From positions 62,001-126,000 of the forward strand of contig NZ_SORN01000006.1 in the NCBI RefSeq assembly GCF_004366635.1: a stretch of DNA of 64,000 nt, given 5' to 3'. Shown in pieces: positions 1 to 8,640 of this stretch. The stretch is from Roseinatronobacter bogoriensis DSM 18756 (GTDB lineage Bacteria > Pseudomonadota > Alphaproteobacteria > Rhodobacterales > Rhodobacteraceae). The notes beneath the pieces were generated by a model, which did no database searches, had not been told where the DNA came from, and saw only the letters and a list, made by a program, of their open reading frames with translations. The translations under genes were made by a program, and so were the position numbers. The first letter of the stretch is position 1, and every line of letters begins with the position of its first letter.

Positions 1-1
1 C

Positions 2-391
2 CACCCGTGGCATCACGACCATTTCGGGCATATGAATGTGCGCCATTATGCGCCGTTTTTCGATGATGCGACCTATCACCTCTGGACGCGGTTGGGGCTG
101 GCCTATCGCGACATGCAGGCACAGCATGGCGTGCATCTGGTGACCGCGCAGGCGACCACGCGCTTTGTGCAGGAACTGACGGCTGGCGACCTGATCGTTA
201 TAGATGGCTGTGTCGAGAAGCTGGGCACCAAAAGTTGCAGCTTTCATTTGCGCATGCTGCATGCAGATACGGGCGCGCTGCACGCCACCTATGATCTTGT
301 CGAAGTGATATTTGACCCGCAAACACGCAAATCAGCCCCCATGCCGGCGGCTGTGCGCGCGCAGCTTGAAACATGGATGGGCGCGCAATGA
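2..391 (+). CDS. Acyl-CoA thioesterase, hotdog fold (5'-truncated)
   Basis: The reading frame is open from base 2, so the gene starts before the window; 129 residues remain. It opens with HPWHHDHFGHMNVRHY, the D-x-F/N-x-GH-x-N-x-x-x-Y signature of 4-hydroxybenzoyl-CoA thioesterase-type hotdog enzymes, in which the Asp is the usual catalytic residue. These are small cytosolic acyl-CoA hydrolases; the substrate cannot be told from sequence. Its stop overlaps the ilvA start (ATGA), so the two are probably co-translated. Confidence 0.8.
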   Translation, partial: HPWHHDHFGHMNVRHYAPFFDDATYHLWTRLGLAYRDMQAQHGVHLVTAQATTRFVQELTAGDLIVIDGCVEKLGTKSCSFHLRMLHADTGALHATYDLVEVIFDPQTRKSAPMPAAVRAQLETWMGAQ

Positions 392-1635
392 GCGAATTTG
401 CCAAGGCCGCGCAGGCCGCCACCACTGATATGCGCGCGGTATTCGAGGCCACGCCGCTGGCACGCAATGCGCATCTGTCCAAGCGTTTCGGCGCGGATAT
501 CTGGCTGAAGCGCGAAGACCTTAGCCCCGTGCGCAGCTACAAGATACGCGGCGCATTCAATGCGATGCGCAAGCGCCTTGCGACCCATCCCGACCAGCGC
601 CATTTTGTGTGCGCCAGTGCGGGCAATCATGCGCAGGGCGTGGCTTTTGCCTGCCGTCATTTCGGGGTGAAGGGCACGATCTTCATGCCGGTGACCACGC
701 CGCAGCAGAAAATCATGAAGACCCGCACCTTTGGCGGCGATCAGGTCGAGATAACGCTGATCGGCGATATTTTCGATCAGGCCCTGTCAGCGGCACAGGA
801 CTATTGCACCGAACAGGGCGCGCATTTCCTGTCGCCGTTTGATGATGATGATGTGATCGAGGGACAGGCCAGTGTCGCGGTCGAGATGCTGGAGCAGTTG
901 GGCCATGCACCGGATATGGTGATCCTGCCAGTTGGCGGGGGGGGCTTGAGTGCAGGCGTCACCCGCTACCTGACAGAGACAGGCGCGGAAACTGCCCTGC
1001 GCTATGTCGAGCCGATGGGCGGGGCCAGTCTGCAAGCCGCGCTTGCCGCAGGGAAGCCGGTCACGCTGGAGCGGCTGGACAGCTTTGTGGACGGGGCCTC
1101 TGTCGCGCGGATCGGGGCGCGCACGTTTCAACACCTGCACCGGATTGACCCGGCCCATCTGCTGATCGCACCAGAGAACCGCATCTGTGTCACGATGCTG
1201 GAGATGCTGAATGTCGAAGGGATTGTGCTGGAACCTGCTGGCGCGCTGGCTGTCGATATCCTGCCCGCCCTTGGCGCGGAGCTGGCTGGCAAGACGGTTG
1301 TCTGCCTGACATCGGGGGGCAATTTCGATTTTGAGCGCTTGCCAGAGGTCAAAGAACGTGCAATGCGCCATATGGGCACCAAGAAATACCTGATGCTGCG
1401 CCTGCCCCAGCGCCCCGGCGCCTTGCGCGATTTTCTGGAAACACTAGGGCCAGAGGATGATATCGCAAGGTTTGAGTATCTGAAAAAAACCGCGCGCAAT
1501 TTCGGGACTGTCCTGATCGGGATCGAGACGCACCGACCAGAGAATTTCGACAGCCTGTTTGCGCGCATGTCCGCCAAGGGTTTCAGGTTCACCGATATCA
1601 CTGATGATGATGTGATTGCGGGATTTGTGATCTGA
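388..1635 (+). CDS. ilvA: Threonine ammonia-lyase (threonine dehydratase)
   Basis: Pyridoxal-phosphate enzyme converting L-threonine to 2-oxobutanoate and ammonia, the first step of isoleucine synthesis. Visible are the PLP lysine in SYKIRGAF (K52), the substrate loop ASAGNHAQG near residue 78 and the glycine-rich phosphate loop GGGGLSAG near 184. The last ~85 residues (from YLMLRLPQRPGALRDF) form the single ACT-like regulatory domain typical of the ~415-residue form. I start at the ATG at 388, which overlaps the upstream stop by 4 bp; an in-frame ATG at 373 lies inside the previous gene and adds only five residues. It converges on the Hpt gene 19 bp downstream. Confidence 0.93.
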   Translation: MSEFAKAAQAATTDMRAVFEATPLARNAHLSKRFGADIWLKREDLSPVRSYKIRGAFNAMRKRLATHPDQRHFVCASAGNHAQGVAFACRHFGVKGTIFMPVTTPQQKIMKTRTFGGDQVEITLIGDIFDQALSAAQDYCTEQGAHFLSPFDDDDVIEGQASVAVEMLEQLGHAPDMVILPVGGGGLSAGVTRYLTETGAETALRYVEPMGGASLQAALAAGKPVTLERLDSFVDGASVARIGARTFQHLHRIDPAHLLIAPENRICVTMLEMLNVEGIVLEPAGALAVDILPALGAELAGKTVVCLTSGGNFDFERLPEVKERAMRHMGTKKYLMLRLPQRPGALRDFLETLGPEDDIARFEYLKKTARNFGTVLIGIETHRPENFDSLFARMSAKGFRFTDITDDDVIAGFVI

Positions 1636-1654
1636 CTGATTGCAGGGCCCGTCT

Positions 1655-1993
1655 CTACCCGGCAAGTGCAATCCTGTCGCGCCACGTTTGTTCGAACTGG
1701 GCAAAAGTGGACGGGAACAGGATCATGATCTGCGCCTTCTGCTCAATGAAATCGGCGCGGCTTTCGGCGCGGATTTCTCCTTCGTCACACAGGGCCGCCA
1801 CTTCCTCGAAGCCAAGATTCAGCGCGGCCCCTTTCAGGAAATGAAACGACTCGCGGTGTTCGGCGGGCGATTGGGCCGCCGCCAGCGTGGCAAGGCCCTC
1901 CGTGACCTCGGACATGAAAACCTGAAGCACCTCCACAAAAGCGTCTTCGCCAAATTCAGCATAAAGTTCTGCAACATGCGCCCAGTTGATCAT
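1655..1993 (-). CDS. Hpt-domain phosphotransfer protein
   Basis: A 112-residue protein that is essentially one Hpt four-helix domain. The phospho-accepting histidine is H51 in HFLKGAALNLGF, which matches H-x-L-K-G-x-x-x-x-x-G. I start at MINWAHVAEL; an in-frame ATG ten codons upstream lacks support. It is divergent from the response-regulator/PP2C gene across 189 bp, so the two probably form a phosphorelay pair. No kinase is adjacent, so the phosphate donor is unknown. Confidence 0.8.
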   Translation of the reverse strand: MINWAHVAELYAEFGEDAFVEVLQVFMSEVTEGLATLAAAQSPAEHRESFHFLKGAALNLGFEEVAALCDEGEIRAESRADFIEQKAQIMILFPSTFAQFEQTWRDRIALAG

Positions 1994-2182
1994 GTATCGC
2001 CTTTCCAGTTTTGCGCAGAACATATGTCATAAGTTTCCTAACGTCCCCTTACGCAAATGGTCTCAAAACAGAGAAAAGAAAGTGCGCGCAACGCATGCCA
2101 GCTTTACGGCTGCTTAAGAAAGCCCTGCGAAAACACAAAGAGCAAGAGAGTGCACAATAGTTAGTTTTCCGGGTCCAGTTGC

Positions 2183-3475
2183 GTGGCGCATAGAATCAAG
2201 AACCCCTCCATCACTGCTGAGTCGCGCAAATGCGCGTTGATCGTTGATGACAGTCGCGCACAGCGGATGACCTTTGCCCGGCATCTGCAGGGCTGGGGCT
2301 ATCAGACTTGCGAGGCCGCATCCGGCCTCGAAGCGCTGGAGGCCTGCGCAAGGCAGCATTTCGACCTTATCCTGTCGGACTGGGTCATGCCCGGCATGGA
2401 TGGGCTGGAATTCTGCCGCAACTTTCGTGCCGAACAGGGGGAACGGTACAGCTACTTTATTCTGCTGACGTCGAAAAACGACAAGACCGCTGTGGCCGAA
2501 GGGCTGAATGTTGGCGCGGATGACTTCCTGCCCAAGCCTGTTTCCCCTGTGGAATTACGCGCAAGAATTGCCGCCGGGGAACGTCTGCTTGCGATGGAGC
2601 GTGAAGTCCGCGCCGCGCTTGATGAGCTGCAAAAACTCTATGATGCGGTGGATCGCGACCTGATGGAAGCGCGCAGATTGCAACAATCGCTGATCCGCAA
2701 ACGACATCACGACCTGGGTGGCAGCACCTTGTCACTGCTGTTGCAATCCTCAGGCCATGTTGGCGGGGATATGGTGGGCACGTTCATCATCTCGACGGCG
2801 CGAATCGGGGTCTATGCGATTGACGTATCGGGGCATGGGGTCGCTGCGGCCATGCTGGGTGCCCGCGTTGCAGGGCTGTTTTCCGGGGGCGAACACCATC
2901 AGAATATTGTGGTGATCCGTGATCCCCGAACCGGCAAACCCCGGGCAGGCGACCCGCATGAAGTGGCGGCGCGCATCAATGAACTGATGCTGGAAGAATT
3001 CGATACAGAAACCTATCTGACCATCGCCTATGCCGATATTGACCTGCAAACCGGCAGGTTGCGGCTGGTTCAGGCGGGCCACCCGCACCCTGTCATTCAG
3101 CGGGCAGATGGCCAGATTGACTATATTGGTGAAGGGGGGCTGCCCATCGGGTTGATCCCGAATGCCAGCTTCGCCACGATCGAGGCACAACTGAAACCGG
3201 GGGACCGCTTGCTGTTATACAGCGACGGGATAACCGAATGCACCAACCCCAATTCCGAGGAATTCGGCGAAGATGGCCTTAGATCGGCCCTTGAAAAGCT
3301 GGCCCATCTGAAAGGGGTCGAATTTGTCGATGCGCTGAAATGGGAATTGATGCGCTGGGCGGGCAAAGACGAGTTTGATGATGATGTCTCGGGCGCGTTG
3401 CTGGAATTTGATCAGGCACAGCAGATCGAGGAAGCGCCAGCGCGGTTCTATCGCGGGGTGCCAGTCAGCGACTGA
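2183..3475 (+). CDS. Response regulator with PP2C (RsbU/SpoIIE-type) phosphatase output
   Basis: About 430 residues: an N-terminal receiver (acidic pair near residue 22, phospho-acceptor D66 in LILSDWVMPGMDG, conserved Lys in LLTSKNDK), a coiled linker around residues 130-180 and a C-terminal PP2C-like domain with metal-binding GGDMVGTF, IDVSGHGVAAAM and LLYSDGITE. Such proteins dephosphorylate an anti-sigma-factor antagonist or related target once the receiver is phosphorylated. No STAS or RsbW gene is nearby. The GTG at 2183 is used because coding similarity begins just after it; no strong ribosome site is visible, so the start is uncertain. Confidence 0.85.
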   Translation: MAHRIKNPSITAESRKCALIVDDSRAQRMTFARHLQGWGYQTCEAASGLEALEACARQHFDLILSDWVMPGMDGLEFCRNFRAEQGERYSYFILLTSKNDKTAVAEGLNVGADDFLPKPVSPVELRARIAAGERLLAMEREVRAALDELQKLYDAVDRDLMEARRLQQSLIRKRHHDLGGSTLSLLLQSSGHVGGDMVGTFIISTARIGVYAIDVSGHGVAAAMLGARVAGLFSGGEHHQNIVVIRDPRTGKPRAGDPHEVAARINELMLEEFDTETYLTIAYADIDLQTGRLRLVQAGHPHPVIQRADGQIDYIGEGGLPIGLIPNASFATIEAQLKPGDRLLLYSDGITECTNPNSEEFGEDGLRSALEKLAHLKGVEFVDALKWELMRWAGKDEFDDDVSGALLEFDQAQQIEEAPARFYRGVPVSD

Positions 3476-3717
3476 ACCGGGCTGCGCGCGGGTCACCGGG
3501 GTCAAGCCTGATGGCGTGGGCGCGCCGTCACGGCGACATTTCCGCAAGCGCGTGCTTGCTTGCGCAGAAATGGCGTACAGGCTGTGCATTTTGTCCCTGC
3601 CCCAGCCCCTTAGCCAAGACAAAGCCGGGATCGCACTTGGCCCTTGGGCGTGACTTCCTATATGGAGGGGCCAGACACGCGGCAGCCCGCCTGCCGGACA
3701 AGACAAGGAAAACCTAT

Positions 3718-4665
3718 ATGAGCTTCGGCGCACAGATCGCCTGGGATGACACTGTCCTGCCCTTCCAGCTGGATCGCAGCGATATTCGCGGCCGGGTCGC
3801 GCGGCTGGATACCGCATTGGAGCGGGTGCTTGCACGCCACGACTACCCCCCCGCGGTCGAGGCGCTTATTGCCGAAGCCACGCTGCTGACCGCGATGATC
3901 GGCCAGACAATCAAGCTGCGCTGGCGGCTATCGGTACAGGTGCGCGGCAGTGGGCCAATCCGGCTGATTGCGACCGACTACTATGCCCCGTCGGAAGACG
4001 GCGCGCCCGCGCGCATCCGCGCCTATGCCAGTTTCGACAAAGAACGCGTTGCCCCAAACGGCCCCGCGTTCGAACAGATTGGCAAAGGTTATTTTGCAAT
4101 TCTGATCGACCAAGGCCCGGATATGACGCCGTATCAGGGGATCACACCGATTGCGGGCACATCCTTGTCCGATTGCGCCGAAACCTATTTCGACCAATCC
4201 GAACAGTTGCCCACGCGGTTTGAACTAAGCTTTGGGCGCGCAATCTTGCCCGGCCAGCCAGAGAAATGGCGCGCTGGTGGCGTGATGCTGCAACATATGC
4301 CCCAAGCCTCGGGCAGCAGCCCGCGCGAGGGTGAAAACATCGCCGAAGATTGGTCACGCGCCAATCTGCTGCTGGACACGGTCGAAGATCTGGAACTGGT
4401 TGGCCCAAATGTGCAGCCGCCTGAATTGCTGTTGCGGCTGTTCCATGAAGAAGCGCCCCGCGTCTTTGACCCGCAAGCGGTGCATTTCGGCTGTTCCTGT
4501 TCAGAAGATAAGGTGCGTCAAAGCCTGTCGATCTATTCGGCCAAGGATATTTCGACCATGACCACCCCCGAAGGGACCGTGACCGCCGACTGCCAGTTTT
4601 GCGGGGCGCATTATGTGATGGACCCTGCCGAACTGGGTTTCGAGGCGAAGGGCAATGACGAGTGA
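3718..4665 (+). CDS. hslO: Hsp33 redox-regulated chaperone
   Basis: A 315-residue cytosolic holdase chaperone activated when its zinc centre is oxidised. The C-terminal zinc ligands are visible as C-x-C (C259, C261) and C-x-x-C (C292, C295), correctly spaced for Hsp33. The frame is open further upstream, but the ATG at 3718 is preceded by AAGGAAAA and begins the conserved MSFGAQIAWDD segment. Followed by a nudix gene overlapping by 11 bp, then cca, which suggests one transcript. Confidence 0.93.
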   Translation: MSFGAQIAWDDTVLPFQLDRSDIRGRVARLDTALERVLARHDYPPAVEALIAEATLLTAMIGQTIKLRWRLSVQVRGSGPIRLIATDYYAPSEDGAPARIRAYASFDKERVAPNGPAFEQIGKGYFAILIDQGPDMTPYQGITPIAGTSLSDCAETYFDQSEQLPTRFELSFGRAILPGQPEKWRAGGVMLQHMPQASGSSPREGENIAEDWSRANLLLDTVEDLELVGPNVQPPELLLRLFHEEAPRVFDPQAVHFGCSCSEDKVRQSLSIYSAKDISTMTTPEGTVTADCQFCGAHYVMDPAELGFEAKGNDE

Positions 4666-5260
4666 CGCAATCGATCAGTTGCGCCGCGCAGTTGCCGTTC
4701 CATGGCAAGGGTCAAGCGACTTTGACCTCAACCCGGGCATTGTGCTGCCGCAAAACCGTGTCTTGCGCCCGGCTGCGGTACTGGTGGGGGTGTCGCGCAC
4801 GCCGGATGGGCCGCGCCTTGTGCTGACCAAGCGCGCGTCGCATCTGCGCAATCACCCCGGCCAGATCGCCTTTCCCGGCGGGCGGCAGGACAAGGGCGAT
4901 GCAGACCTTGTCGCCACCGCCCTGCGCGAAGCCGAAGAGGAAATCGGCCTGCCCGCCGACGCGGTAGAGGTCTTGGGCGCCCTTCCCGCGCATGAAACCG
5001 TGACCGGGTTCATGGTCACGCCCATTCTGGCTGAGATCACGCGCGAGTTCACCCCGCGCCCCGACCCCGGAGAGGTGGCAGAGATTTTTGCCGCCCCCCT
5101 TGCCCATGTCACCGACCCCGCGCGTTTCCGCGTGGAACGGCGCATCTGGCGGGGCACCTGGCGCAACTATTATATCGTGCCTTGGGGGCCGTATTACATT
5201 TGGGGGGCCACGGCGCGCATTCTGCGCGGTCTGGCCGAAAGGACGGGGCCGTGCAGATAA
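4655..5260 (+). CDS. Nudix hydrolase, CoA pyrophosphatase-like
   Basis: A 201-residue protein with a full Nudix box near residues 75-98 (GGRQDKGD...REAEEEIGL). The preceding segment NHPGQIAFPGG matches the CoA pyrophosphatase (NudL/YeaB) signature, so it probably cleaves CoA or its derivatives to 4'-phosphopantetheine and 3',5'-ADP. Overlaps hslO upstream (11 bp) and cca downstream (10 bp). Confidence 0.87.
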   Translation: MTSDAIDQLRRAVAVPWQGSSDFDLNPGIVLPQNRVLRPAAVLVGVSRTPDGPRLVLTKRASHLRNHPGQIAFPGGRQDKGDADLVATALREAEEEIGLPADAVEVLGALPAHETVTGFMVTPILAEITREFTPRPDPGEVAEIFAAPLAHVTDPARFRVERRIWRGTWRNYYIVPWGPYYIWGATARILRGLAERTGPCR

Positions 5261-6384
5261 AGGACGCATGGCTGCACGCCGCCGCACCGCAAGACGTGCT
5301 GCATCTGATCTCGGCGGCGGGGTATCAGGCCTATGTGGTGGGCGGATGTGTGCGCAATGCGCTGATAGGCGTGTCTGTGACCGATATTGACATTGCGACC
5401 GATGCGCGGCCCGAAACAGTCATGTCACTTGCTGAAACTGCGGGTTTGCGCGCGGTGCCGACTGGAATCGAACATGGCACGGTGACATTGGTGGCCGACG
5501 GGCAAGGCTTTGAGGTGACCACCTTTCGCAGCGATGTCGAAACACATGGCCGACATGCCACTGTCGCCTTCTCCAGCGACCTGCGCGAAGATGCCACGCG
5601 GCGCGATTTCACCATGAATGCGCTTTATGCCCGCGCAGACGGCACGGTGCTGGACCCTCTCGGGGGCTTGCCAGATTTGCACGCACGGCGCGTACGCTTT
5701 GTGGGCGATGCGACTGCACGCATCCGCGAAGATTACCTGCGCATCCTGCGATTTTTCCGCTTTCATGCGCAATATGGCGACCCGGCGCAGGGGCTGGACC
5801 CCGATGCGCTGGCCGCCTGTGCGGCTGGGGTTGAGGGGTTGGACCGGCTTTCCCATGAGCGGATCGGGGCCGAGATGCGCAAGCTGCTTTCCGCGACCGA
5901 CCCCGCCCCCGCAGTTGGCGCAATGGCGCAATGCGGGGCGCTGGCGCACATATTGCCGGGCGCGCAGCCGGACGCGCTGGCAGTGCTGGTACATCTGGAA
6001 GCGGGCATCGCGCCGGACTGGCTGCGCCGTTTGCTGGTTCTGGGCGGCCAGACCGACCACTTGCGCCTGACCCGGCGCGAGGCGCGCGACTTGGACAAGA
6101 TGCGCGCGGCGCTGGCCAAAATGACCCCGGCGGCAGAGATGGCCTATCGACTGGGCGAAGGGATCGCGCGCAATGTGGTGCTGGCGCGTGCGGCCCTGTT
6201 TGAAACGCCCTTGCCCGCCGATTTTCTAGACAGCATCGCACGCGGCGCGGCGGCGCGCTTTCCGTTGCGCGCACAGGATTTGCCGCATCTGCAAGGGCCG
6301 GAACTCGGCGCGCAGTTGCGCGCGCTGGAAGAACGCTGGATCGCCTCAAATTTCACCCTGAGCAAGGCAGAGTTGCTGGGCTGA
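5251..6384 (+). CDS. cca: CCA tRNA nucleotidyltransferase / poly(A) polymerase family
   Basis: A 377-residue class II nucleotidyltransferase that adds or repairs the CCA end of tRNA. The head holds VVGGCVRNALIG (residues 29-40), the metal-binding D-x-D at D45/D47 in TDIDIATDA, and RRDFTMNAL near residue 115. The later LRILRFFRFHAQYG block is the conserved neck. The start is the GTG at 5251, overlapping the nudix stop by 10 bp; the frame is open upstream but that stretch lies inside the nudix gene and looks non-coding. Confidence 0.9.
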   Translation: MQIKDAWLHAAAPQDVLHLISAAGYQAYVVGGCVRNALIGVSVTDIDIATDARPETVMSLAETAGLRAVPTGIEHGTVTLVADGQGFEVTTFRSDVETHGRHATVAFSSDLREDATRRDFTMNALYARADGTVLDPLGGLPDLHARRVRFVGDATARIREDYLRILRFFRFHAQYGDPAQGLDPDALAACAAGVEGLDRLSHERIGAEMRKLLSATDPAPAVGAMAQCGALAHILPGAQPDALAVLVHLEAGIAPDWLRRLLVLGGQTDHLRLTRREARDLDKMRAALAKMTPAAEMAYRLGEGIARNVVLARAALFETPLPADFLDSIARGAAARFPLRAQDLPHLQGPELGAQLRALEERWIASNFTLSKAELLG

Positions 6385-6436
6385 CTGGCCTTTGGCCCGC
6401 GCCGCCCCTATATCTGGCATCAGGATTGGGGGCGTT

Positions 6437-8353
6437 GTGTTACAAAAGCTGACCACACAGAGCGAAGACTTCACAGAAGAAAACCGGCCCGGTCCTGCGC
6501 AGCGGCTGGCCGGGCTGATCAACGCTTTCGAACGCGCGCCATCTGCGCCACCGCGCAGCCTTTGGGCCTTTATTCTGTGGTCGGTGCGCGGCGCATGGCC
6601 GGTCTTGCTGGTGGCGGCCGTGATTTCGGCACTGGTCGGCACGACCGAGGTCATCTCGGCCCTGCTACTGGGGATGATTATTGACGCGGTGGTGGAAACA
6701 GGCCCGACCGCGTTTCTGGCCCAGCATAAGTGGCTGGTGGTCAGTTTCATTTTCTTCTTCATCATCTTGCGCCCTGTCGCCTTTGGTCTGTCTTCAGCGG
6801 CCAATTCGATCGTGGTGCAGCCAAATGTCTATGTTCTGGTGCAATCGCGGCTGAACCGCTGGACATTGGGCCAGCCGGTCACGTTTTTCGACAACGACTT
6901 TGCAGGCCGGATTGCGCAAAAACAGGTTCAGACAGCGCGTGCGCTGACCGATGTGGCGAATGAAACGATCAATACGATGGCTTTCGCGCTGGCCTCGATC
7001 ATCGGGTCGGTCATTTTGCTGCTGACGATTGATGCACGGATCGCGCTGGCGCTCACCATCTGGCTGGTGGGGTATCTGGCGTTGATCCGCTATTTCCTGC
7101 CACAGGTGCGCAAACGCTCTGGCGCGCGGGCGGGGGCGCGCGCGCAGGTCAGCGGGCAGGTGGTGGATACGATCACCAATATCAAGACCGTCAAGCTGTT
7201 TGCCCATTCCGATTTCGAGGATCGCGCCGCGCTGAACGCGATGGGTGTGTTTCGCGACCGTGCCGTGGAATTTGGCGAGGTGCAGGCGTGGTTCCGCTTC
7301 TGGCTGATGGTGGTGGCCGGTGTGCTGCCGGTACTGCTGATTGGCGGTACGTTATGGCTGTGGATGCTGGGACAGGCAACACCGGGGGCGATTGCGGCGG
7401 CAGGCGCGGTCGCGATCCGCATCGCGCAGATGACAGGCTGGGTCAGTTTCGTGCTGATGGCGATTTACGGCAATCTGGGCGAGGTCGAGGATGGCATGAA
7501 AACCCTGACCAAGCCTTCGAACCTGCAAGATGCGGCCAATGCTGTCGAGCTGGGGCGCGTGAACGGGGCGCTGCACTTTGACAACGTCAGTTTTGCCTAT
7601 GGCCGCCAGACTGGCGGGGTGGAAGGGTTGGCGCTGAAAATCGCACCGGGCGAAAAGATCGGGATTGTCGGCGCATCTGGCGCGGGCAAATCGACGCTCG
7701 TGGCGCTGCTGCTGCGGCTATATGACGTGGAAGACGGGCGCATCACCATTGACGGGCAGGACATCCGGCAGGTGACGCAGGAAAGCTTGCGGCGCAATAT
7801 CGCAATGGTCACGCAGGAAACCGCGATGTTCAACCGCTCTGCCTTTGAAAATATCCGCTATGGCCGTCCGGATGCGACATTGGCCGAGGTCGAGCAAGCC
7901 GCCCGTGCGGCAGAGGCGCATGAATTTATTCTGGAATTACAAGATCATGAAGGGCGGCGCGGATATGATGCGCATCTGGGCGAACGTGGCGTACGCCTGT
8001 CCGGCGGGCAGCGCCAGCGCATCGCTCTTGCCCGCGCATTCCTGAAAAATGCGCCGATACTGGTGCTGGACGAGGCGACATCGGCGCTGGATTCCGAAGT
8101 CGAGGCCGCCGTTCAGGACGCGCTGGAGCCGCTGATGGAAGGCAAGACCGTGCTGGCCATCGCGCACCGGCTGTCAACAATTGCCAAGCTGGACCGCATC
8201 ATCGTGCTGGATGATGGCCATATCATCGAACAGGGCACGCATGATGATCTGCTGGCAGCGGGCGGCACCTATGCCCGGTTCTGGGCGCGGCAATCAGGCG
8301 GATTTCTGGGCTTTGATGATGACGCCGACATGGCAGCCGAGGAAGGCGCATAA
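6437..8353 (+). CDS. ABC exporter, fused permease and ATPase
   Basis: About 638 residues: an N-terminal six-helix exporter domain (roughly residues 45-350) and a C-terminal nucleotide-binding domain with Walker A GASGAGKST (about 411), signature LSGGQRQR (about 521) and Walker B ILVLDEATSALDS (about 540). This half-transporter layout dimerises in the inner membrane to export lipids, peptides or drugs; the substrate is not deducible. The GTG at 6437 follows GGGGG at a good distance; an in-frame TTG at 6392 is the alternative start. Confidence 0.88.
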   Translation: MLQKLTTQSEDFTEENRPGPAQRLAGLINAFERAPSAPPRSLWAFILWSVRGAWPVLLVAAVISALVGTTEVISALLLGMIIDAVVETGPTAFLAQHKWLVVSFIFFFIILRPVAFGLSSAANSIVVQPNVYVLVQSRLNRWTLGQPVTFFDNDFAGRIAQKQVQTARALTDVANETINTMAFALASIIGSVILLLTIDARIALALTIWLVGYLALIRYFLPQVRKRSGARAGARAQVSGQVVDTITNIKTVKLFAHSDFEDRAALNAMGVFRDRAVEFGEVQAWFRFWLMVVAGVLPVLLIGGTLWLWMLGQATPGAIAAAGAVAIRIAQMTGWVSFVLMAIYGNLGEVEDGMKTLTKPSNLQDAANAVELGRVNGALHFDNVSFAYGRQTGGVEGLALKIAPGEKIGIVGASGAGKSTLVALLLRLYDVEDGRITIDGQDIRQVTQESLRRNIAMVTQETAMFNRSAFENIRYGRPDATLAEVEQAARAAEAHEFILELQDHEGRRGYDAHLGERGVRLSGGQRQRIALARAFLKNAPILVLDEATSALDSEVEAAVQDALEPLMEGKTVLAIAHRLSTIAKLDRIIVLDDGHIIEQGTHDDLLAAGGTYARFWARQSGGFLGFDDDADMAAEEGA

Positions 8354-8358
8354 GCGGG

Positions 8359-8547
8359 CTAGGTGACGCGGGTAATGCAAAGCTGGCTATGTCGCACATT
8401 ATACTGCTCAAACCCGCCAGAATTCAGATCTGTGCGCAAGGGGTAGCCGCGCAAGGCAAGCATGGCAGCGGCAGATTTGCCTGAAAGGCGCACAGAACAC
8501 CCTGTCACGATGACATCAAGGAAGCTTTGTCTGTCACGCAGCACCAT
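8359..8547 (-). CDS. Small hypothetical protein
   Basis: A possible 62-residue protein (MVLRDRQSFLDVIVTG...) lying between the ABC exporter and the RNA methyltransferase gene and divergent from the latter. It has no signal peptide, membrane helix or motif I recognise, and its ribosome site is weak. It explains an otherwise 287-bp gap and has a balanced composition, but it could be spurious. Confidence 0.4.
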   Translation of the reverse strand: MVLRDRQSFLDVIVTGCSVRLSGKSAAAMLALRGYPLRTDLNSGGFEQYNVRHSQLCITRVT

Positions 8548-8640
8548 GATAAGACCACCGCACCGCGCCGCACCCGCCAAGGTGTGCAGGCCCGAAAACT
8601 TCGACAAGACAGCATGTTAGACACGTTAGACAGAGGCTTC

